DNA of 64,000 nt from Pseudoalteromonas rubra (GTDB lineage Bacteria; Pseudomonadota; Gammaproteobacteria; Enterobacterales; Alteromonadaceae): NCBI RefSeq assembly GCF_005886805.2, contig NZ_CP045429.1, positions 714,501 to 778,500 of the forward strand, given 5' to 3'. A model generated the notes under the pieces. It saw only the letters and a list, made by a program, of their open reading frames with translations, ran no database searches and was not told the DNA's origin. Shown in pieces: positions 1-11,049 of the stretch (its first letter is position 1; each line of letters starts with the position of its first letter). Position numbers and translations under genes: made by a program.

Positions 1-177
1 GTCTTCACCGGCTTTACCACCTCTGTCAGAGAATGCTGCCTGACCTGTATTTTGCAAATGCCACTGATGAGAGACCAACGGATCGCCAGGCATTAGTGGA
101 TAGTCGTTAGCCGAGACGGCTACGCTGTGGGTAGCAGCAATACAGGCTGCCAGTATTGTAAGCTTAGTTCTTATCAT
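1..177 (-). CDS. S8 (subtilisin-like) serine peptidase, N-terminal fragment
   Basis: Only the first 59 codons lie in the window; the gene continues past the left edge. The start ATG (positions 177-175) is followed by a Sec signal peptide (MIRTKLTILAACIAA, cleavage probably after AVSA) and then by DPLVSHQWHLQNTGQ. The QWHL-NTGQ pattern is characteristic of the start of mature secreted subtilases of the kexin/proprotein-convertase type. The family members are extracellular endopeptidases, often with a C-terminal P domain. No catalytic Asp, His or Ser is visible because the domain is cut off, so the family call rests on this one N-terminal motif and the signal peptide. It is divergent from the kinase gene at 451; the 273 bases between them are AT-rich and hold no other convincing gene. 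Confidence 0.7.
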   Translation of the reverse strand, partial: MIRTKLTILAACIAATHSVAVSANDYPLMPGDPLVSHQWHLQNTGQAAFSDRGGKAGED

Positions 178-450
178 AAATTAGTTTCTTCTTATTTACA
201 TTTGTACCTGTTGTTTTGCGTACCCTATATTGTCACATTTGAAAATGCAAGGTTGCGCCTTGTTTTCTTTATGGGTTTTTTTATTTGTTTTTTTGTTGCT
301 TTTGACTGGTTGGTGTGGCTTTTTGCTTCAATCGCAAATGAGGCTGCTGGAACTGCATCAGATTGATCTAGCCAATGCAAAAGCACCCTGACTTTATCAT
401 CCGTTTTTTTTCGCCTACATTTTTAGCATGAACACTTCTTTGACTTCAGT

Positions 451-2859
451 ATGGCTAAATTACCGGATGTAAAAATTTTGGACGGAACACCACAATTCGA
501 TGCTGAACCTGCACAGTTTCCGCGCAGTATGAGTGAAACTGAGTTGCTTCAATTTCTGAAGTTGTCAATGGAGTATACGACCGATGAAATCTTATGGATA
601 AGTTCTGACTCTGAAATCCTGTATCTCAACAGTGCTGCAAGTAAAAAACTGGGTTATGCAAAAGGTGAACTGATTGGATCGCAAATTTGGGTGTGCAACC
701 CCAGTTTCGCACCAAAAAGCTGGGCTGAGTTTTGGTTGAGGGTGCAGAGTAACAAGCACATCGATTTCGAAACTCAACATCAGCATAAAACAGGCGCGCG
801 TTTTCCTGTCAGGGTCCGTGGACATTTGGTTGAACATGGCGCTAAGAAGTCTTTGCTGGCATTTGTCTCTGATCTTGAAGTCCGTATGCATACATTGGGT
901 GGAGCCAGTATGCAGATTGAAACTTTGCTCGAACAAGAAAGGCAAAAGTTTGCGGAGTTTGTGGATCTTGCACCGATTGGTATCGCCATTAACTATCTGG
1001 AAGATGGCCGGTTCGATTATATCAACGCAGAATTTAGTCGTTTTACGGGGTACAGTGTTGATGAACTAAATCAGATGGATTACTGGCAACTCACGCCAAA
1101 AAAATATGCTGATCAAGAAGCTAAGCAACTTGCTGACATGGCAGAAACGGGGCGTTATGGTCCATATCAGAAAGAGTATATTCATAAGCTAGGACACACC
1201 TTACCCGTATTGTTATCAGGCATTTTGATAACCGACGTCACTGGACAGGACTTTATATGGTCCGTCGTTCAGGACATTTCAAAACAAAAAGAAGTGGAAG
1301 AGCAAATTCGTGCGGCCAAGGAAAAGGCAGATGTCAGTGCATTTAGAATGCAATTAGCGAATGATTCTGCCGGGATAGGTGTATGGGAATGGGATTTGCT
1401 GACCAATGCACTGGTATGGGATGACTGGATGTATAGGTTGTATGGTATCTCGGAAGAGACATTTTCAGGTGCTTATGAAGCCTGGGAGAACAGTGTTCAC
1501 CCTGATGATATTGCCTCAGCTAGAGCTTTGCTTGAATCGGCAATCGCAGGAACAGGTTACTACGATACTGAGTTTAGAGTGGTCCATCCCGATGGGCGGA
1601 TAAGAACCATGAAAGCGACAGCTGAGGTGATCCGAAATGAGCAAAATCAGGCCGTTAAAGTCATTGGTGTTAACTATGATATCACTGAAAAAGTAACAGC
1701 AATGAAAACCATGATTAAGGCTAAGCAAGAAGCGGAAAACGCAGCTAAAGCTAAAAGTGATTTTCTTGCCAATATGAGCCATGAGATCCGGACGCCGATG
1801 AACGCCATATTGGGCGGGTTGCAATTGCTTGATCAGGCCAGGTTGGAATCTGATTTAAAAGTTATCTTGGATAATGCGGCTTTTTCAGCGCAAAGCTTGC
1901 TGACAGTTATCAATGATATTCTGGATTATTCTAAAATTGAGTCTAATCAGTTAACACTTGAGCAGGCGCCCTTTTCGTTGATCGATGTGTTGGATTCAGT
2001 GAAATATGACCTCGATAGTATTGTAAGCAAAAAAGGCATTGAATTGATTGTGAGCATTGAGTCGTCCTTTACAGACGGCTGGCTGGGCGATCTTGTCAGA
2101 GTCAAACAGGTGTTGCTCAATCTTATCTCTAATGCGGTGAAATTTACGGATCAGGGTTGTGTTAAAGTGATTGTGAGCTGCACAGAGCAGAATAACCAAC
2201 AGGCGCTCTGTATTGATGTGATTGATTCAGGGATAGGGATGAGCGTAGAAGCTCAGCAGCGGATTTTTGAGCGTTTTGCTCAGGCGGATAGTTCAACTAC
2301 ACGAAAATATGGTGGAACAGGTTTAGGGATGTCTATCACGCTGAGCCTTGTTAAGTTAATGAATGGCTCTTTGGATTTAATCAGTAAAGAGGGAGAGGGC
2401 ACCCAAATTAAGGTTGTATTACCCCTGGAGAAAACAGTACTTAAATCGAGTGGCCAAAAAAGTGAATCGTTATCGCCGCCAGATTTGACGGGGAAACACA
2501 TTCTAGTTGCCGAGGATAATAAGATTAACCAAATGTTGATCAAGGCAATTTTAAAAAGTACACAGGCAGCACTGACAATTGTCGAAAATGGCACTCAGGC
2601 TGTCGACGCGGTACTACATACTCACTTTGATTTAATACTGATGGATATTCACATGCCAGAAATGGATGGCAACGAAGCGCAGCGTCAAATTAGCAAGAGT
2701 CATGCGGACATGCCTGTTATTGCACTGACTGCGAATGTGATGACAGAAGATGTGAAAGGGTATTTGGCACAGGGATTTGTGGCGCATGTTGGCAAGCCTA
2801 TAGATATGAATAATCTATATCAGGTGTTAGCGCGTTTTTCGACCTCTTCAGAGCTGTGA
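451..2859 (+). CDS. Cytoplasmic hybrid histidine kinase with three PAS domains and a receiver
   Basis: An 802-residue protein with no signal peptide or transmembrane segment, so it probably senses a cytoplasmic signal. Domains in order: PAS 1 (about 30-140), PAS 2 (165-280), PAS 3 (300-415, with the WEWD and HPDD signatures of PAS_3), a short coiled linker, HisKA with SHEIRTPMNAILGG (phosphoacceptor His444), HATPase_c with the N box NLISNAVKFT and the G boxes DSGIGM and GGTGLGMSI, then a C-terminal receiver with acceptor Asp732 in LILMDIHMPEMDG. The fused receiver implies intramolecular transfer, then transfer to an Hpt protein or response regulator that is not encoded here. The signal is unknown; a PAS-bound haem, flavin or small ligand is possible. 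No strong Shine-Dalgarno precedes the ATG. A bidirectional terminator follows. Confidence 0.93.
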   Translation: MAKLPDVKILDGTPQFDAEPAQFPRSMSETELLQFLKLSMEYTTDEILWISSDSEILYLNSAASKKLGYAKGELIGSQIWVCNPSFAPKSWAEFWLRVQSNKHIDFETQHQHKTGARFPVRVRGHLVEHGAKKSLLAFVSDLEVRMHTLGGASMQIETLLEQERQKFAEFVDLAPIGIAINYLEDGRFDYINAEFSRFTGYSVDELNQMDYWQLTPKKYADQEAKQLADMAETGRYGPYQKEYIHKLGHTLPVLLSGILITDVTGQDFIWSVVQDISKQKEVEEQIRAAKEKADVSAFRMQLANDSAGIGVWEWDLLTNALVWDDWMYRLYGISEETFSGAYEAWENSVHPDDIASARALLESAIAGTGYYDTEFRVVHPDGRIRTMKATAEVIRNEQNQAVKVIGVNYDITEKVTAMKTMIKAKQEAENAAKAKSDFLANMSHEIRTPMNAILGGLQLLDQARLESDLKVILDNAAFSAQSLLTVINDILDYSKIESNQLTLEQAPFSLIDVLDSVKYDLDSIVSKKGIELIVSIESSFTDGWLGDLVRVKQVLLNLISNAVKFTDQGCVKVIVSCTEQNNQQALCIDVIDSGIGMSVEAQQRIFERFAQADSSTTRKYGGTGLGMSITLSLVKLMNGSLDLISKEGEGTQIKVVLPLEKTVLKSSGQKSESLSPPDLTGKHILVAEDNKINQMLIKAILKSTQAALTIVENGTQAVDAVLHTHFDLILMDIHMPEMDGNEAQRQISKSHADMPVIALTANVMTEDVKGYLAQGFVAHVGKPIDMNNLYQVLARFSTSSEL

Positions 2860-2900
2860 GCCGATATGATTACGTAAGCAACACGCACAATGAGTTGTAA

Positions 2901-2929
2901 AAAAAGAAGCCGCTTAGCGGCTTCTTTTT
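2901..2929. terminator. Bidirectional rho-independent terminator
   Basis: A perfect inverted repeat: 13-base arms (AAAAAGAAGCCGC and its complement) around a three-base TTA loop. The A run on the left and T run on the right give a U tail in both directions. It lies between the converging kinase gene and valS and should serve both. Confidence 0.93.
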
Positions 2930-2971
2930 GAGATTTAACTTTGGGTCAGTTAACTGACTCAGGTTTAAATT

Positions 2972-5818
2972 TTACAGGCTTTCGATTTTGGCTTTTTGCT
3001 CAAGTAGCTTGGCTTTGGCGTCGCTGTACTCGGCCAGTTTGGCTTTCTCTTTATCAAGTACCGCAGGAGGAGCGTTGTTGACGAACTTCTCGTTTGCCAG
3101 CTTTTTCTCAACCTGTGTCAGGCCTTTTTCTGCCTTTTCCAGCTGTTTGGCGATACGGGCCATTTCGGCTTCGACATCAATCAGACCTGCCATAGGGATC
3201 ATGATCTCAAGGTCACCAATAAAGGCGGTAGCGGATGCCGGGGCCTCGTCTTTGCTTGCCAGCACCTTGATGTCTTCCAGTTTAGCCAGTGAGCTCAGGA
3301 ATGCCTGGTTGTCGTCAAGACGGCGTTGATCCTGCTCAGAGACATTGGCCAGTAACACGCTAAGCGGTTTACTTGGACTGATGTCCATCTCACCGCGAAT
3401 GTTACGGATAGCCAGAATGAATTGTTTAACCCACTCCAGGTCTTCCATTGCTTGCGTATCTACCTGCTCAGCATCAAACTGCGGGAAGCGCTGCAACATG
3501 ATGGTGTTTGCTTCGATACCAGCCAGTGGTGCAACACGCTGCCAGATGGTTTCTGTGATGTAAGGCATCAGCGGGTGCATCAGGCGTAGCAGGCCTTCCA
3601 GAACCGTGATCAGGGTGTGGCGTGTACCACGTTGCTGGGCTTCGTTGCCCTTGAACAGAATTGGCTTAGTCAGCTCCAGGTACCAGTCACAGAACTGGTT
3701 CCAGGTGAACTCGTAGATGGTATTCGCGGCCAGGTCAAAGCGGTAGTTGTCTAGGTGCTCAGTGAAGGTTTTCACTGTGTTCTGGAACTGACCCAAAATC
3801 CAGCGATCCGCCAGAGACACCTGCATCTCGCCACCGTTGAAACCACAATCCTGTTCTTCGGTGTTCATCAGCACGTAACGGCTGGCGTTCCACAGCTTGT
3901 TACAGAAGTTACGATATCCTTCCAGACGGTTCATATCCCAGTTGATATCACGACCGGTTGAGGCCATAGCAGCCAGGGTAAAGCGCAGCGCATCGGTGCC
4001 GTGTGCTTCAATACCATCAGCAAAAGTCTTACGAGTGTTCTTTTCAATCTTTGCGGCCAGCTGCGGCTGCATCATGTTGCCGGTACGCTTCTGAACCAGG
4101 CTTTCCAGATCGATACCATCGATCATGTCCAGCGGATCCAGTACATTACCTTTTGACTTAGACATCTTGTCGCCATTTTCGTCACGGATCAGACCGGTCA
4201 CGTAAACGGTTTTAAATGGCACCTGAGGTTTGCCTTGGTCGTCTTTCACAAAGTGCAGTGTCATCATGATCATACGGGCAACCCAGAAGAAAATGATGTC
4301 GAAACCAGTCACCAGCGTGTCTGACGGGTGGAACATCTTCAGGTCGTCAGTATTTTCTGGCCAGCCTTGGGTTGAGAAGGTCCACAGCGCAGAAGAGAAC
4401 CAGGTATCCAGTACATCATCATCCTGGCTCAGAACGACATCGTCTGCCAAGTTGTTATCGCGGCGTACTTCGGCTTCATCGCGACCAACGTAAACATTGC
4501 CTTCGTTGTCATACCAGGCCGGGATACGGTGTCCCCACCATAGCTGACGAGAAATACACCAGTCCTGAATATCGCGCATCCAGGAGAAGTACATGTTTTC
4601 GTACTGTTTAGGCACGAACTGAATGTCACCGTCTTCTACGGCTTTGATTGCCGGCTCAGCCAGTGGCGCAACGCGTACATACCATTGGTCAGTTAGCAGT
4701 GGCTCAATGACCACACCAGAGCGGTCGCCGTAAGGAACCGTCAGGCTGTGGTCGTCGATTTTTTCCAGCAGGCCAGCTTGTTCAAACTCATCAACAATCA
4801 GTTTGCGGGCATCGAAACGGTCAAGACCATGAAAGCGCTCAGGTAATGGTGCATCCAGCTCCAGTGGCTTACCATCAAAAGTGAAGGTTTCGCCTTCACT
4901 CAAAATCGCCGCATCTTTGTTGAAGACGTTGATCATGGGCAGCTGATGACGCTTACCAACTTCGTTATCGTTGAAGTCGTGCGCTGGTGTGATCTTCACA
5001 CAGCCTGTGCCTTTTTCCATGTCTGCGTGTTCGTCGGCAACGATTGGGATACGACGATTGACGATTGGCAGTAAGATCTCTTTGCCGATCAGGTCCTGAT
5101 AACGCTCATCATCCGGGTTGACTGCCACACCGGTGTCGCCCAGCATGGTTTCCGGACGCGTTGTTGCCACTACAATGTAGTCTTTGCCGTCTTTGGTTTT
5201 AACACCATCAGCCAGCGGGTAACGCAGGTTCCACATGTGGCCCTGCTTGTCTTTGTTTTCTACTTCCAGATCAGAAATCGCGGTGTGCAGTTTTGGATCC
5301 CAGTTAACCAGGCGCTTACCGCGGTAGATCAGGTCGTCTTTATATAAACGAACAAAGACTTCTTTAACTGCTTCAGACAGGCCGTCGTCCATAGTAAAGC
5401 GCTCACGATCCCAGTCTACCGATGCACCCAGGCGACGAAGCTGCTTGGTGATGGTGCCACCTGACTCGTTTTTCCACTGCCAGATACGGTTGATAAACTC
5501 TTCGCGGCCCAGGTCGTGACGGGTTTTGCTTTCTTCAGCGGCCAGCTTACGCTCAACAACCATTTGGGTTGCGATACCAGCGTGGTCTGTTCCCACCTGC
5601 CATAAAGTATTTTTGCCCTGCATACGCTGGTAGCGGATCAGGGTGTCCATGATGGTGTCCTGGAAGGCGTGGCCCATGTGCAGGCTACCCGTGACATTCG
5701 GTGGTGGGATCATGATCGAATAGGCATCGCCCTGACCTGATGGCTTAAAGTAGCCATTCTCTTCCCAGCCTTGGTACAAAGACTGTTCGATATCTTGCGG
5801 ATTATAGGTTTTATCCAT
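2972..5818 (-). CDS. valS: Valine--tRNA ligase
   Basis: Charges tRNA-Val with valine in the cytoplasm and edits mischarged threonine. The 948-residue length fits bacterial ValRS (E. coli 951). Class I signatures are visible: HMGH at residues 47-50 after PPPNVTGSL, and KMSKS at 551-555. Between them lies the CP1 editing domain with [17 protein letters not shown]. The C-terminus from about 880 is the typical ValRS coiled-coil arm, rich in Lys, Glu and Ala. It is the last gene of pepA-holC-valS on the minus strand, 23 bases after holC, the same order as in E. coli. The ATG start gives the standard N-terminus [11 protein letters not shown]. Confidence 0.98.
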   Translation of the reverse strand: MDKTYNPQDIEQSLYQGWEENGYFKPSGQGDAYSIMIPPPNVTGSLHMGHAFQDTIMDTLIRYQRMQGKNTLWQVGTDHAGIATQMVVERKLAAEESKTRHDLGREEFINRIWQWKNESGGTITKQLRRLGASVDWDRERFTMDDGLSEAVKEVFVRLYKDDLIYRGKRLVNWDPKLHTAISDLEVENKDKQGHMWNLRYPLADGVKTKDGKDYIVVATTRPETMLGDTGVAVNPDDERYQDLIGKEILLPIVNRRIPIVADEHADMEKGTGCVKITPAHDFNDNEVGKRHQLPMINVFNKDAAILSEGETFTFDGKPLELDAPLPERFHGLDRFDARKLIVDEFEQAGLLEKIDDHSLTVPYGDRSGVVIEPLLTDQWYVRVAPLAEPAIKAVEDGDIQFVPKQYENMYFSWMRDIQDWCISRQLWWGHRIPAWYDNEGNVYVGRDEAEVRRDNNLADDVVLSQDDDVLDTWFSSALWTFSTQGWPENTDDLKMFHPSDTLVTGFDIIFFWVARMIMMTLHFVKDDQGKPQVPFKTVYVTGLIRDENGDKMSKSKGNVLDPLDMIDGIDLESLVQKRTGNMMQPQLAAKIEKNTRKTFADGIEAHGTDALRFTLAAMASTGRDINWDMNRLEGYRNFCNKLWNASRYVLMNTEEQDCGFNGGEMQVSLADRWILGQFQNTVKTFTEHLDNYRFDLAANTIYEFTWNQFCDWYLELTKPILFKGNEAQQRGTRHTLITVLEGLLRLMHPLMPYITETIWQRVAPLAGIEANTIMLQRFPQFDAEQVDTQAMEDLEWVKQFILAIRNIRGEMDISPSKPLSVLLANVSEQDQRRLDDNQAFLSSLAKLEDIKVLASKDEAPASATAFIGDLEIMIPMAGLIDVEAEMARIAKQLEKAEKGLTQVEKKLANEKFVNNAPPAVLDKEKAKLAEYSDAKAKLLEQKAKIESL

Positions 5819-5841
5819 TACACAGAACCTTAAAAAATACT

Positions 5842-6288
5842 TTAGTTGTCAATTTCTTTGGTTGAAATTTCAGCGCCGAGCTGACGCAGTTGCATGAACC
5901 GCTGGCGTGCCGCGTGTTTGGCATTGCTTTCAACCGGCACAAAATCGTAGATCTTGTCGAATCGGCGCACAAAATCCGGCAGCTGTTGTGCCAGATTAAT
6001 TAAAATGGTGCGTCTGCCAACTGGTGGCATCTGGCCGATCTCGACCGGTGCGCCCCCTTTGGGGCCTTCGCCTTGCAGGTTGTGAGGTACAAAACTGTCG
6101 GCCTCAAAACACCACAAGTGCTCGTCAACCGCATGGGCATCTTCAACGCTGTCCACGTAAATAAAGACACGTTGTCCGGCGCGGTACAGCTTTGCGGCGC
6201 TGCGTGCGGCGAGATCAAAATGAGCCGGCACTGGCTTGCCCGGCTCATTGTCCTGCTTTAATACAAAAAAGCGTGCGTTGATGGTCAT
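5842..6288 (-). CDS. holC: DNA polymerase III chi subunit
   Basis: A 148-residue protein, close to the 147 residues of E. coli HolC. In that family chi binds psi in the clamp-loader complex and contacts SSB, linking the replisome to single-stranded DNA on the lagging strand. The sequence has the expected N-terminal strand (ARFFVLKQD), the [21 protein letters not shown] helix-strand segment, and the conserved tryptophan in [16 protein letters not shown]. Placement between pepA and valS is conserved across gammaproteobacteria and supports the call. It is separated from pepA by about 147 bases that hold a terminator-like hairpin, so holC-valS may also have a promoter of its own. Confidence 0.95.
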   Translation of the reverse strand: MTINARFFVLKQDNEPGKPVPAHFDLAARSAAKLYRAGQRVFIYVDSVEDAHAVDEHLWCFEADSFVPHNLQGEGPKGGAPVEIGQMPPVGRRTILINLAQQLPDFVRRFDKIYDFVPVESNAKHAARQRFMQLRQLGAEISTKEIDN

Positions 6289-6363
6289 GACATGTGGTTT
6301 TCTAGCTAGCGAAACGCCCTGTCACAAGGGGAAAGCCTTTAAATGACACGGCGTTCAAAATAA

Positions 6364-6390
6364 AGCCGCATTCTGACACAGAATACGGCT
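6364..6390 (-). terminator. Hairpin between pepA and holC, possible terminator or attenuator
   Basis: Eleven-base arms (AGCCGCATTCT against AGAATACGGCT, one mismatch) around a five-base loop. Read in the direction of pepA-holC transcription it is followed by a T-rich tail (TTATTTT). It may end part of the pepA transcription and separate pepA expression from holC-valS. Confidence 0.55.
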
Positions 6391-6435
6391 ATCATCAATC
6401 AACGTGGTGCGCGACATCGGCTGTCACAGCATGAA

Positions 6436-7947
6436 TTAGTCCTGAGGTTGCTCAGTCACGTCCACGCGGTTAAGCAGGTATTGCATTAACATAGGGACCG
6501 GGCGACCGGTTGCGCCTTTATTGGCACCACTGCGCCAGGCTGTCCCTGCGATGTCCAGGTGTGCCCAGTTGTACTTCTTGGTGAATTTAGACAAGAAGCA
6601 GGCGGCGGTAATCGTCCCGGCAGGGCGACCACCCAGGTTGGTGAAGTCGGCAAACGGGCTTTTCAATTGTTCCTGATAGTCATCCCACAACGGCAGTTGC
6701 CATGCGCGGTCGCCACTTTGCTCAGACGCTTTAAGTAAGTCATGCGCCAACGGGTTGTGGTTCGATAACAAACCGGTTGCATGATGGCCCAGGGCGATAA
6801 TACAGGCACCGGTCAGGGTGGCCACGTCAACGACCACTTCTGGTTCAAACGCTTCAACATAGGTCAGTGCATCACACAGGACCAGTCGGCCTTCTGCATC
6901 GGTATTGAGTACTTCAACCGTCTGGCCAGACATAGTAGTCAGGATGTCACCCGGGCGATAAGCATTGCTGCTCGGCATGTTTTCACAGCCAGCCAGCACG
7001 CCGATGACGTTCAGAGGCAGTTGCATTTGCACGACGGCACGCATCAGACCCAGTACACCGGCGGCGCCACCCATGTCGTATTTCATCTCGTCCATGCCTT
7101 CGCCTGGCTTAATAGAAATACCGCCTGAATCAAACGTCAGGCCTTTACCGACGAACACGATAGGCGCTTGCTTTTGTGGGGCGCCGTTATAATGGATCAC
7201 CGACATCACGGATTCATTGTCACTACCGCGACCAACTGCCAAATATGAGTGCATACCCAGCTCTTCCATTTCCTTTTCGCCAACCAGATTAACCGTGACG
7301 TTGTCGAATTCATCGGCTAATGCCTGAGCCTGCTCACCTAAGTAGCGAGGATTACAGATATTTGGCGGCATGTTTGCCACGTCTTTGCATAAAGTGGCAC
7401 CGGCCGCGATGGCCAGTCCATGCTCGATGGCGCTCTCGCCAATCGGCAATTCACGGCGTGTTGGTACGTTAAAAACAATTTTACGTAGTGGACGACGTGC
7501 TTCGCTCTTTTTGCTTTTCAGCTGATTAAAGGTGTAAAGGCTGTCCTGAGTGGTTTCGACGGCCTGGCGAACTTTCCAGTAAGTATCGCGTCCTTTAACG
7601 TGCTGTTCAGTCAGAAAGCAAACGGCTTCCATTGAACCTGTGTCATTTAAGGTGCTGATGGTTTTGGCGATGATCTGTTTGTACTGTTTGTCGTCTAGTT
7701 CACGCTCTTTACCACAGCCCACAAGTAGCACACGTTCACTCAATACGTTTGGTACATGGTGAAGTAAAAGCACCTGGCCGGGTTTACCTTCTAGGTCTCC
7801 GCGGCGCAGCAGATTAGAAATATACCCTTCGCTGATTTTATCCAGCTGCTCCCCTACGGGTGAAAGGCGGCGTGGTTCGTATACGCCGACAACAATACAC
7901 GCACTGCGTTGTTTTTCTGGGCTACCACTTTTTACGCTGAATTCCAT
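6436..7947 (-). CDS. pepA: Leucyl aminopeptidase (M17), PepA
   Basis: A cytosolic aminopeptidase of 503 residues, the length of E. coli PepA. The M17 di-metal catalytic domain is in the C-terminal half: [20 protein letters not shown], where K and D bind metal and catalyse, then [10 protein letters not shown] and the family signature NTDAEGRL. Family members remove N-terminal residues from peptides; E. coli PepA is also a DNA-binding protein that acts in Xer recombination at cer and represses carAB. Whether this homologue has the DNA-binding role cannot be told from sequence. It is divergent from lptF, with 231 bases between the start codons. Confidence 0.97.
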   Translation of the reverse strand: MEFSVKSGSPEKQRSACIVVGVYEPRRLSPVGEQLDKISEGYISNLLRRGDLEGKPGQVLLLHHVPNVLSERVLLVGCGKERELDDKQYKQIIAKTISTLNDTGSMEAVCFLTEQHVKGRDTYWKVRQAVETTQDSLYTFNQLKSKKSEARRPLRKIVFNVPTRRELPIGESAIEHGLAIAAGATLCKDVANMPPNICNPRYLGEQAQALADEFDNVTVNLVGEKEMEELGMHSYLAVGRGSDNESVMSVIHYNGAPQKQAPIVFVGKGLTFDSGGISIKPGEGMDEMKYDMGGAAGVLGLMRAVVQMQLPLNVIGVLAGCENMPSSNAYRPGDILTTMSGQTVEVLNTDAEGRLVLCDALTYVEAFEPEVVVDVATLTGACIIALGHHATGLLSNHNPLAHDLLKASEQSGDRAWQLPLWDDYQEQLKSPFADFTNLGGRPAGTITAACFLSKFTKKYNWAHLDIAGTAWRSGANKGATGRPVPMLMQYLLNRVDVTEQPQD

Positions 7948-8178
7948 TGCGACTCCTGAGTCAATGTGCTGTCTTTTTTGAACTTTTTATGCCTCAGCCA
8001 CTCCATTTCTAGGTGCTGAACTAAAAAACGGCTAACTGACGCGTGCATTTGGCGCTTTAGCCTGTTGCTTTAGTAGGATATTTGGATCCGATGGCATATA
8101 ATAAAGTGATTAAAATAACCAGTTTACTCAAAATTTCCTACTATTCCAGTGAAATGAGACGTTTTATAGGGGCGGACA

Positions 8179-9291
8179 TTGCTTATTTTTCGATATCTGA
8201 CTGCTGAGATATTAAAATCTCAGGTCGCCGTTTTTATGACCCTTATGACCATCTTCATCTCGCAGAAGTTTGTCCGGATTTTGGCTGAGGCCTCAGGTGG
8301 CAGCATTCCGGGAAAACTTGTTATGTCTTTTCTGGCCCTAAACTTACCTAAGCTGGCGGTATATATCCTGCCATTAAGCTTATTTTTGGGCATTATCCTC
8401 GCCTATAGTCGGGTCTATGCTGACAGCGAAATGACAGTGCTTAAAGCGTGCGGCGTCAGTGAATGGTATGTCGTGCGCGTGACTTTGGTGTCCAGTTTTG
8501 TGATTGCGTTGATGGCTGCTGTGCTGAGCTTATATCTGGCGCCCTGGGCGGGTGAAAAAGAAAATCAGCTGCGCGAACAAGCCAATGCAGAATCCGGGCT
8601 CAGTCAGATCCGGGCCGGGCGCTTCCAGCAAACGGGCAATGAAAAGGCGGTGGTATTTGTCCACAACACCAGTGATCAGGGCAAAGAGCTAAATCGAGTG
8701 TTTGTTGCTCAGTTACCCGATCGCGATTCAAATCAGGCTGCACGTATCGTGTTTGCTCAGAATGGCCGGGTTGTTGAAGAGGGAACCGGTGAGCAGCAGC
8801 TGGTGCTCAGTGAGGGAAAACGATTCGAAACCGACGGTTTCAGTCAGGCGCTGAACAAAACTGAGTTTAGCAGCTACCAGGTGCAGATCCGTGAGCAGGA
8901 AATTGAACAGCGACGTCGTAAGCTTGAAGACTTGCCCTCGTCCAGCCTGCTGCAGATGGGCACACCCGAGGCTATTGCCCAGTTCCAGCTACGTTTATCT
9001 GTGCCAATTTCTATTATTTTGCTGACCTTACTGGCGGTTCCGCTGAGTGTCGTTAATCCCAGACAGGGTAAGTTTGCCAAACTGGTTCCGGCGATTTGTA
9101 TTTATCTGGGTTACTTTATCATGCTCAATGCGGGTAAATATCTGGTCGCCGAAGGTAAGGTACCAACCTCGGTTGGCTTGTGGTGGATCCACTTGTGTGT
9201 GTTATTTATTGGTGCTTACCTGATAGCCAAAGGCCGGCCTTTTGGTGTTTGGGTGCGCGCTATGCTGTTAAAACGGGAGCCACAGCAATGA
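8179..9291 (+). CDS. lptF: LPS export ABC transporter permease LptF
   Basis: Inner-membrane half of the LptB2FG transporter that extracts LPS and drives it across the periplasm. 370 residues: an N-terminal pair of hydrophobic segments, a periplasmic beta-jellyroll region (about 130-265) and C-terminal hydrophobic segments, as in the YjgP/YjgQ family. The start is TTG at 8179, preceded by AGGGGCGG at a six-base distance; no in-frame ATG is nearby, and the protein begins MLIFRYLTAEILKSQ as expected. It overlaps lptG by four bases (ATGA), so the two are translationally coupled. A TATAAT is present about 80 bases upstream but no good -35 box was found. Confidence 0.96.
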   Translation: MLIFRYLTAEILKSQVAVFMTLMTIFISQKFVRILAEASGGSIPGKLVMSFLALNLPKLAVYILPLSLFLGIILAYSRVYADSEMTVLKACGVSEWYVVRVTLVSSFVIALMAAVLSLYLAPWAGEKENQLREQANAESGLSQIRAGRFQQTGNEKAVVFVHNTSDQGKELNRVFVAQLPDRDSNQAARIVFAQNGRVVEEGTGEQQLVLSEGKRFETDGFSQALNKTEFSSYQVQIREQEIEQRRRKLEDLPSSSLLQMGTPEAIAQFQLRLSVPISIILLTLLAVPLSVVNPRQGKFAKLVPAICIYLGYFIMLNAGKYLVAEGKVPTSVGLWWIHLCVLFIGAYLIAKGRPFGVWVRAMLLKREPQQ

Positions 9292-10358
9292 TGAAAACCC
9301 TGGATTGGTATCTCGGGCGCAGCATTTTACAAACCACAGGCTTTGCCTTGTTGGTGTTTGTGGGGATCAATACCTTAATTAAATTTATTGAGCAGTTACG
9401 CTCTGTGGGTCGTGGCACCTATGATGTCATGGATGCGTTGCTGTTCACGCTGTACAGCATGCCCAGTGATATTGTGGTGTTCTTTCCAATGGCGGCTCTG
9501 ATTGGTGGCCTGACCGGGCTTGGGGCTTTGGCTTCGAGCAGCGAATTAGTGGTGATGCAGGCTGCGGGGATGTCGCGATTACAGATCATTGGGTCGGTGA
9601 TGAAATCGGCAATTGTGCTGGCATTATGCATGATGGCATTGGGTGAGTGGGGCGCGCCACAGGCCGAAAAAACGGCTAAACAACTGCGTAATCAGGCAAT
9701 TAATGGTGGTGAGGTGTTTGAGGCGCAGCAGGGCGTGTGGGCCAAAGATGGCAGTAATTTTATTAATATTGCTAACATCGAAAAATCCGGCAATCTGCAA
9801 AATATCAATATTTATCATTTCGATGATGATCTTAACCTGCTGAAAATCACCCGTGCTAAGTCTGGTACTGCGACCGATGACGGTTGGCAGCTTAAAGCCA
9901 TTGAGGAAGTGACCATTGAAGAGCAACAGATCACTACGCAATACGCTCAGACACTTAATTATGCATCACAGCTGACGCTGGACCGACTGGACGTGGCTTC
10001 GGTAGAACCAGACGCATTGTCTTTCTCTGGATTGTGGTCGTATTTGCAGTATCTGAAGCAAAATGAGCAGGACACCAGTAACTATGAACTGGCGCTGTGG
10101 CGCAAAGTGATGCAACCGGTCACGATTGCAGTAATGCTGCTGGTAGCTCTGTCTTTTATATTTGGGCCACTACGTTCTGTGAGCATGGGCGCGCGTATTA
10201 TCATGGGGGTGATCACCGGGCTTATCTTCCACCTGAGCAACGAAATTTTCGGTCCAATCGTTATGGTGTATCAGATCCCGCCGGTCGTAGGGGCTGTGAT
10301 GCCTAGCGTCTTATTTACCGCAACGGCGTTTTATCTTCTTAACCGCCAACGCGGGTAA
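9288..10358 (+). CDS. lptG: LPS export ABC transporter permease LptG
   Basis: Partner permease of LptF in LptB2FG; 356 residues. The open frame extends upstream inside lptF, but the protein start MMKTLDWYLGRSIL aligns with LptG, and the ATG at 9288 overlaps the lptF stop (ATGA); the next codon, 9291, is also ATG and could be used instead. Layout is as in LptF: N-terminal membrane helices, a periplasmic domain at about 125-255 and C-terminal helices. The ATPase (LptB) and bridge proteins (LptA, LptC) are not in the window, as usual. A strong terminator follows immediately. Confidence 0.96.
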   Translation: MMKTLDWYLGRSILQTTGFALLVFVGINTLIKFIEQLRSVGRGTYDVMDALLFTLYSMPSDIVVFFPMAALIGGLTGLGALASSSELVVMQAAGMSRLQIIGSVMKSAIVLALCMMALGEWGAPQAEKTAKQLRNQAINGGEVFEAQQGVWAKDGSNFINIANIEKSGNLQNINIYHFDDDLNLLKITRAKSGTATDDGWQLKAIEEVTIEEQQITTQYAQTLNYASQLTLDRLDVASVEPDALSFSGLWSYLQYLKQNEQDTSNYELALWRKVMQPVTIAVMLLVALSFIFGPLRSVSMGARIIMGVITGLIFHLSNEIFGPIVMVYQIPPVVGAVMPSVLFTATAFYLLNRQRG

Positions 10359-10374
10359 GAAAGAGGATGAAAAC

Positions 10375-10403
10375 AAAAAAGCCTGACTGAGTCAGGCTTT
10401 TTT
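10375..10403. terminator. Bidirectional terminator between lptG and the RDD gene
   Basis: GCCTGACT and AGTCAGGC at 10381-10397 form a perfect stem, flanked by six A on the left and six T on the right. It serves the converging lptFG and RDD-family genes. Confidence 0.93.
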
Positions 10404-10423
10404 GTTGCAATGCTATGACCTTC

Positions 10424-10921
10424 TTAATCCAGGCTGTCGTAAATGCGTTTGTTCTCTTCTTTGCTCAGCACCACGACTTCAGTGCCACAAATCATATCTT
10501 GCAGAGCGCGTTTGTGTTTAAAGTCGAGTAATACCAGCAGGTTACCCAGCCCCAGCAATGCGCATAAGGCCCGTGCACAAGCTCTTGGCCAGCCGAGTAG
10601 CTCACCATCTGGCGTTTGTACTTTCAGTCGCCAGGCGCGCATGCCGATGGTTTGACCGCTTTTAACCCAAAAGTAAGCAAAAAACAGCACAGATACGGCA
10701 ATCAGCACAAATCCGCGGAAAAATGACAACAGGGGAGAGGCCTGAATCAGCGCTGACACGTCTTCATGGTTTCCTTGTGAGATCCAGCCCAAAGAGATAA
10801 AGCCTTCAATTATCAATAAAAAAACCACCATGGATAGCATTGCAAATGCAATCACAACCAGACCATCATAGATCAGAGATGCAAGACGACGGGTTAAGCC
10901 CGCACGGGGAAACGAAGCCAT
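10424..10921 (-). CDS. RDD family membrane protein
   Basis: A 165-residue inner-membrane protein with three predicted transmembrane segments (about 18-42, 68-85, 115-135). It has the Arg-Asp-Asp family pattern: RRLASLIYDGLVV near the N-terminus and GQTIGMRAWRLKVQTPDGELLGWPRACAR in the second half. The family function is mostly unknown; some members have been linked to sodium/proton transport or salt tolerance. Location beside lptFG is common in Alteromonadales. It has its own terminator and appears monocistronic. Confidence 0.9.
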   Translation of the reverse strand: MASFPRAGLTRRLASLIYDGLVVIAFAMLSMVVFLLIIEGFISLGWISQGNHEDVSALIQASPLLSFFRGFVLIAVSVLFFAYFWVKSGQTIGMRAWRLKVQTPDGELLGWPRACARALCALLGLGNLLVLLDFKHKRALQDMICGTEVVVLSKEENKRIYDSLD

Positions 10922-11049
10922 TTAGTTCACTCATTAAAGCCGAAATATGACTTATTCTACCTGATTTTTAATCTAACACTAAAAAACCCGACTAGTTTTC
11001 AGCGACTGTTCATTTACCAAGCACTTAAACGACGTTTTGTAAAAAATGC

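Noticed and set aside
127..366. 79-codon plus-strand ORF in the left intergenic region
   Set aside because: It overlaps the signal-peptide region of the S8 peptidase gene on the other strand, has poor composition (long hydrophobic run with many Phe) and no ribosome site.
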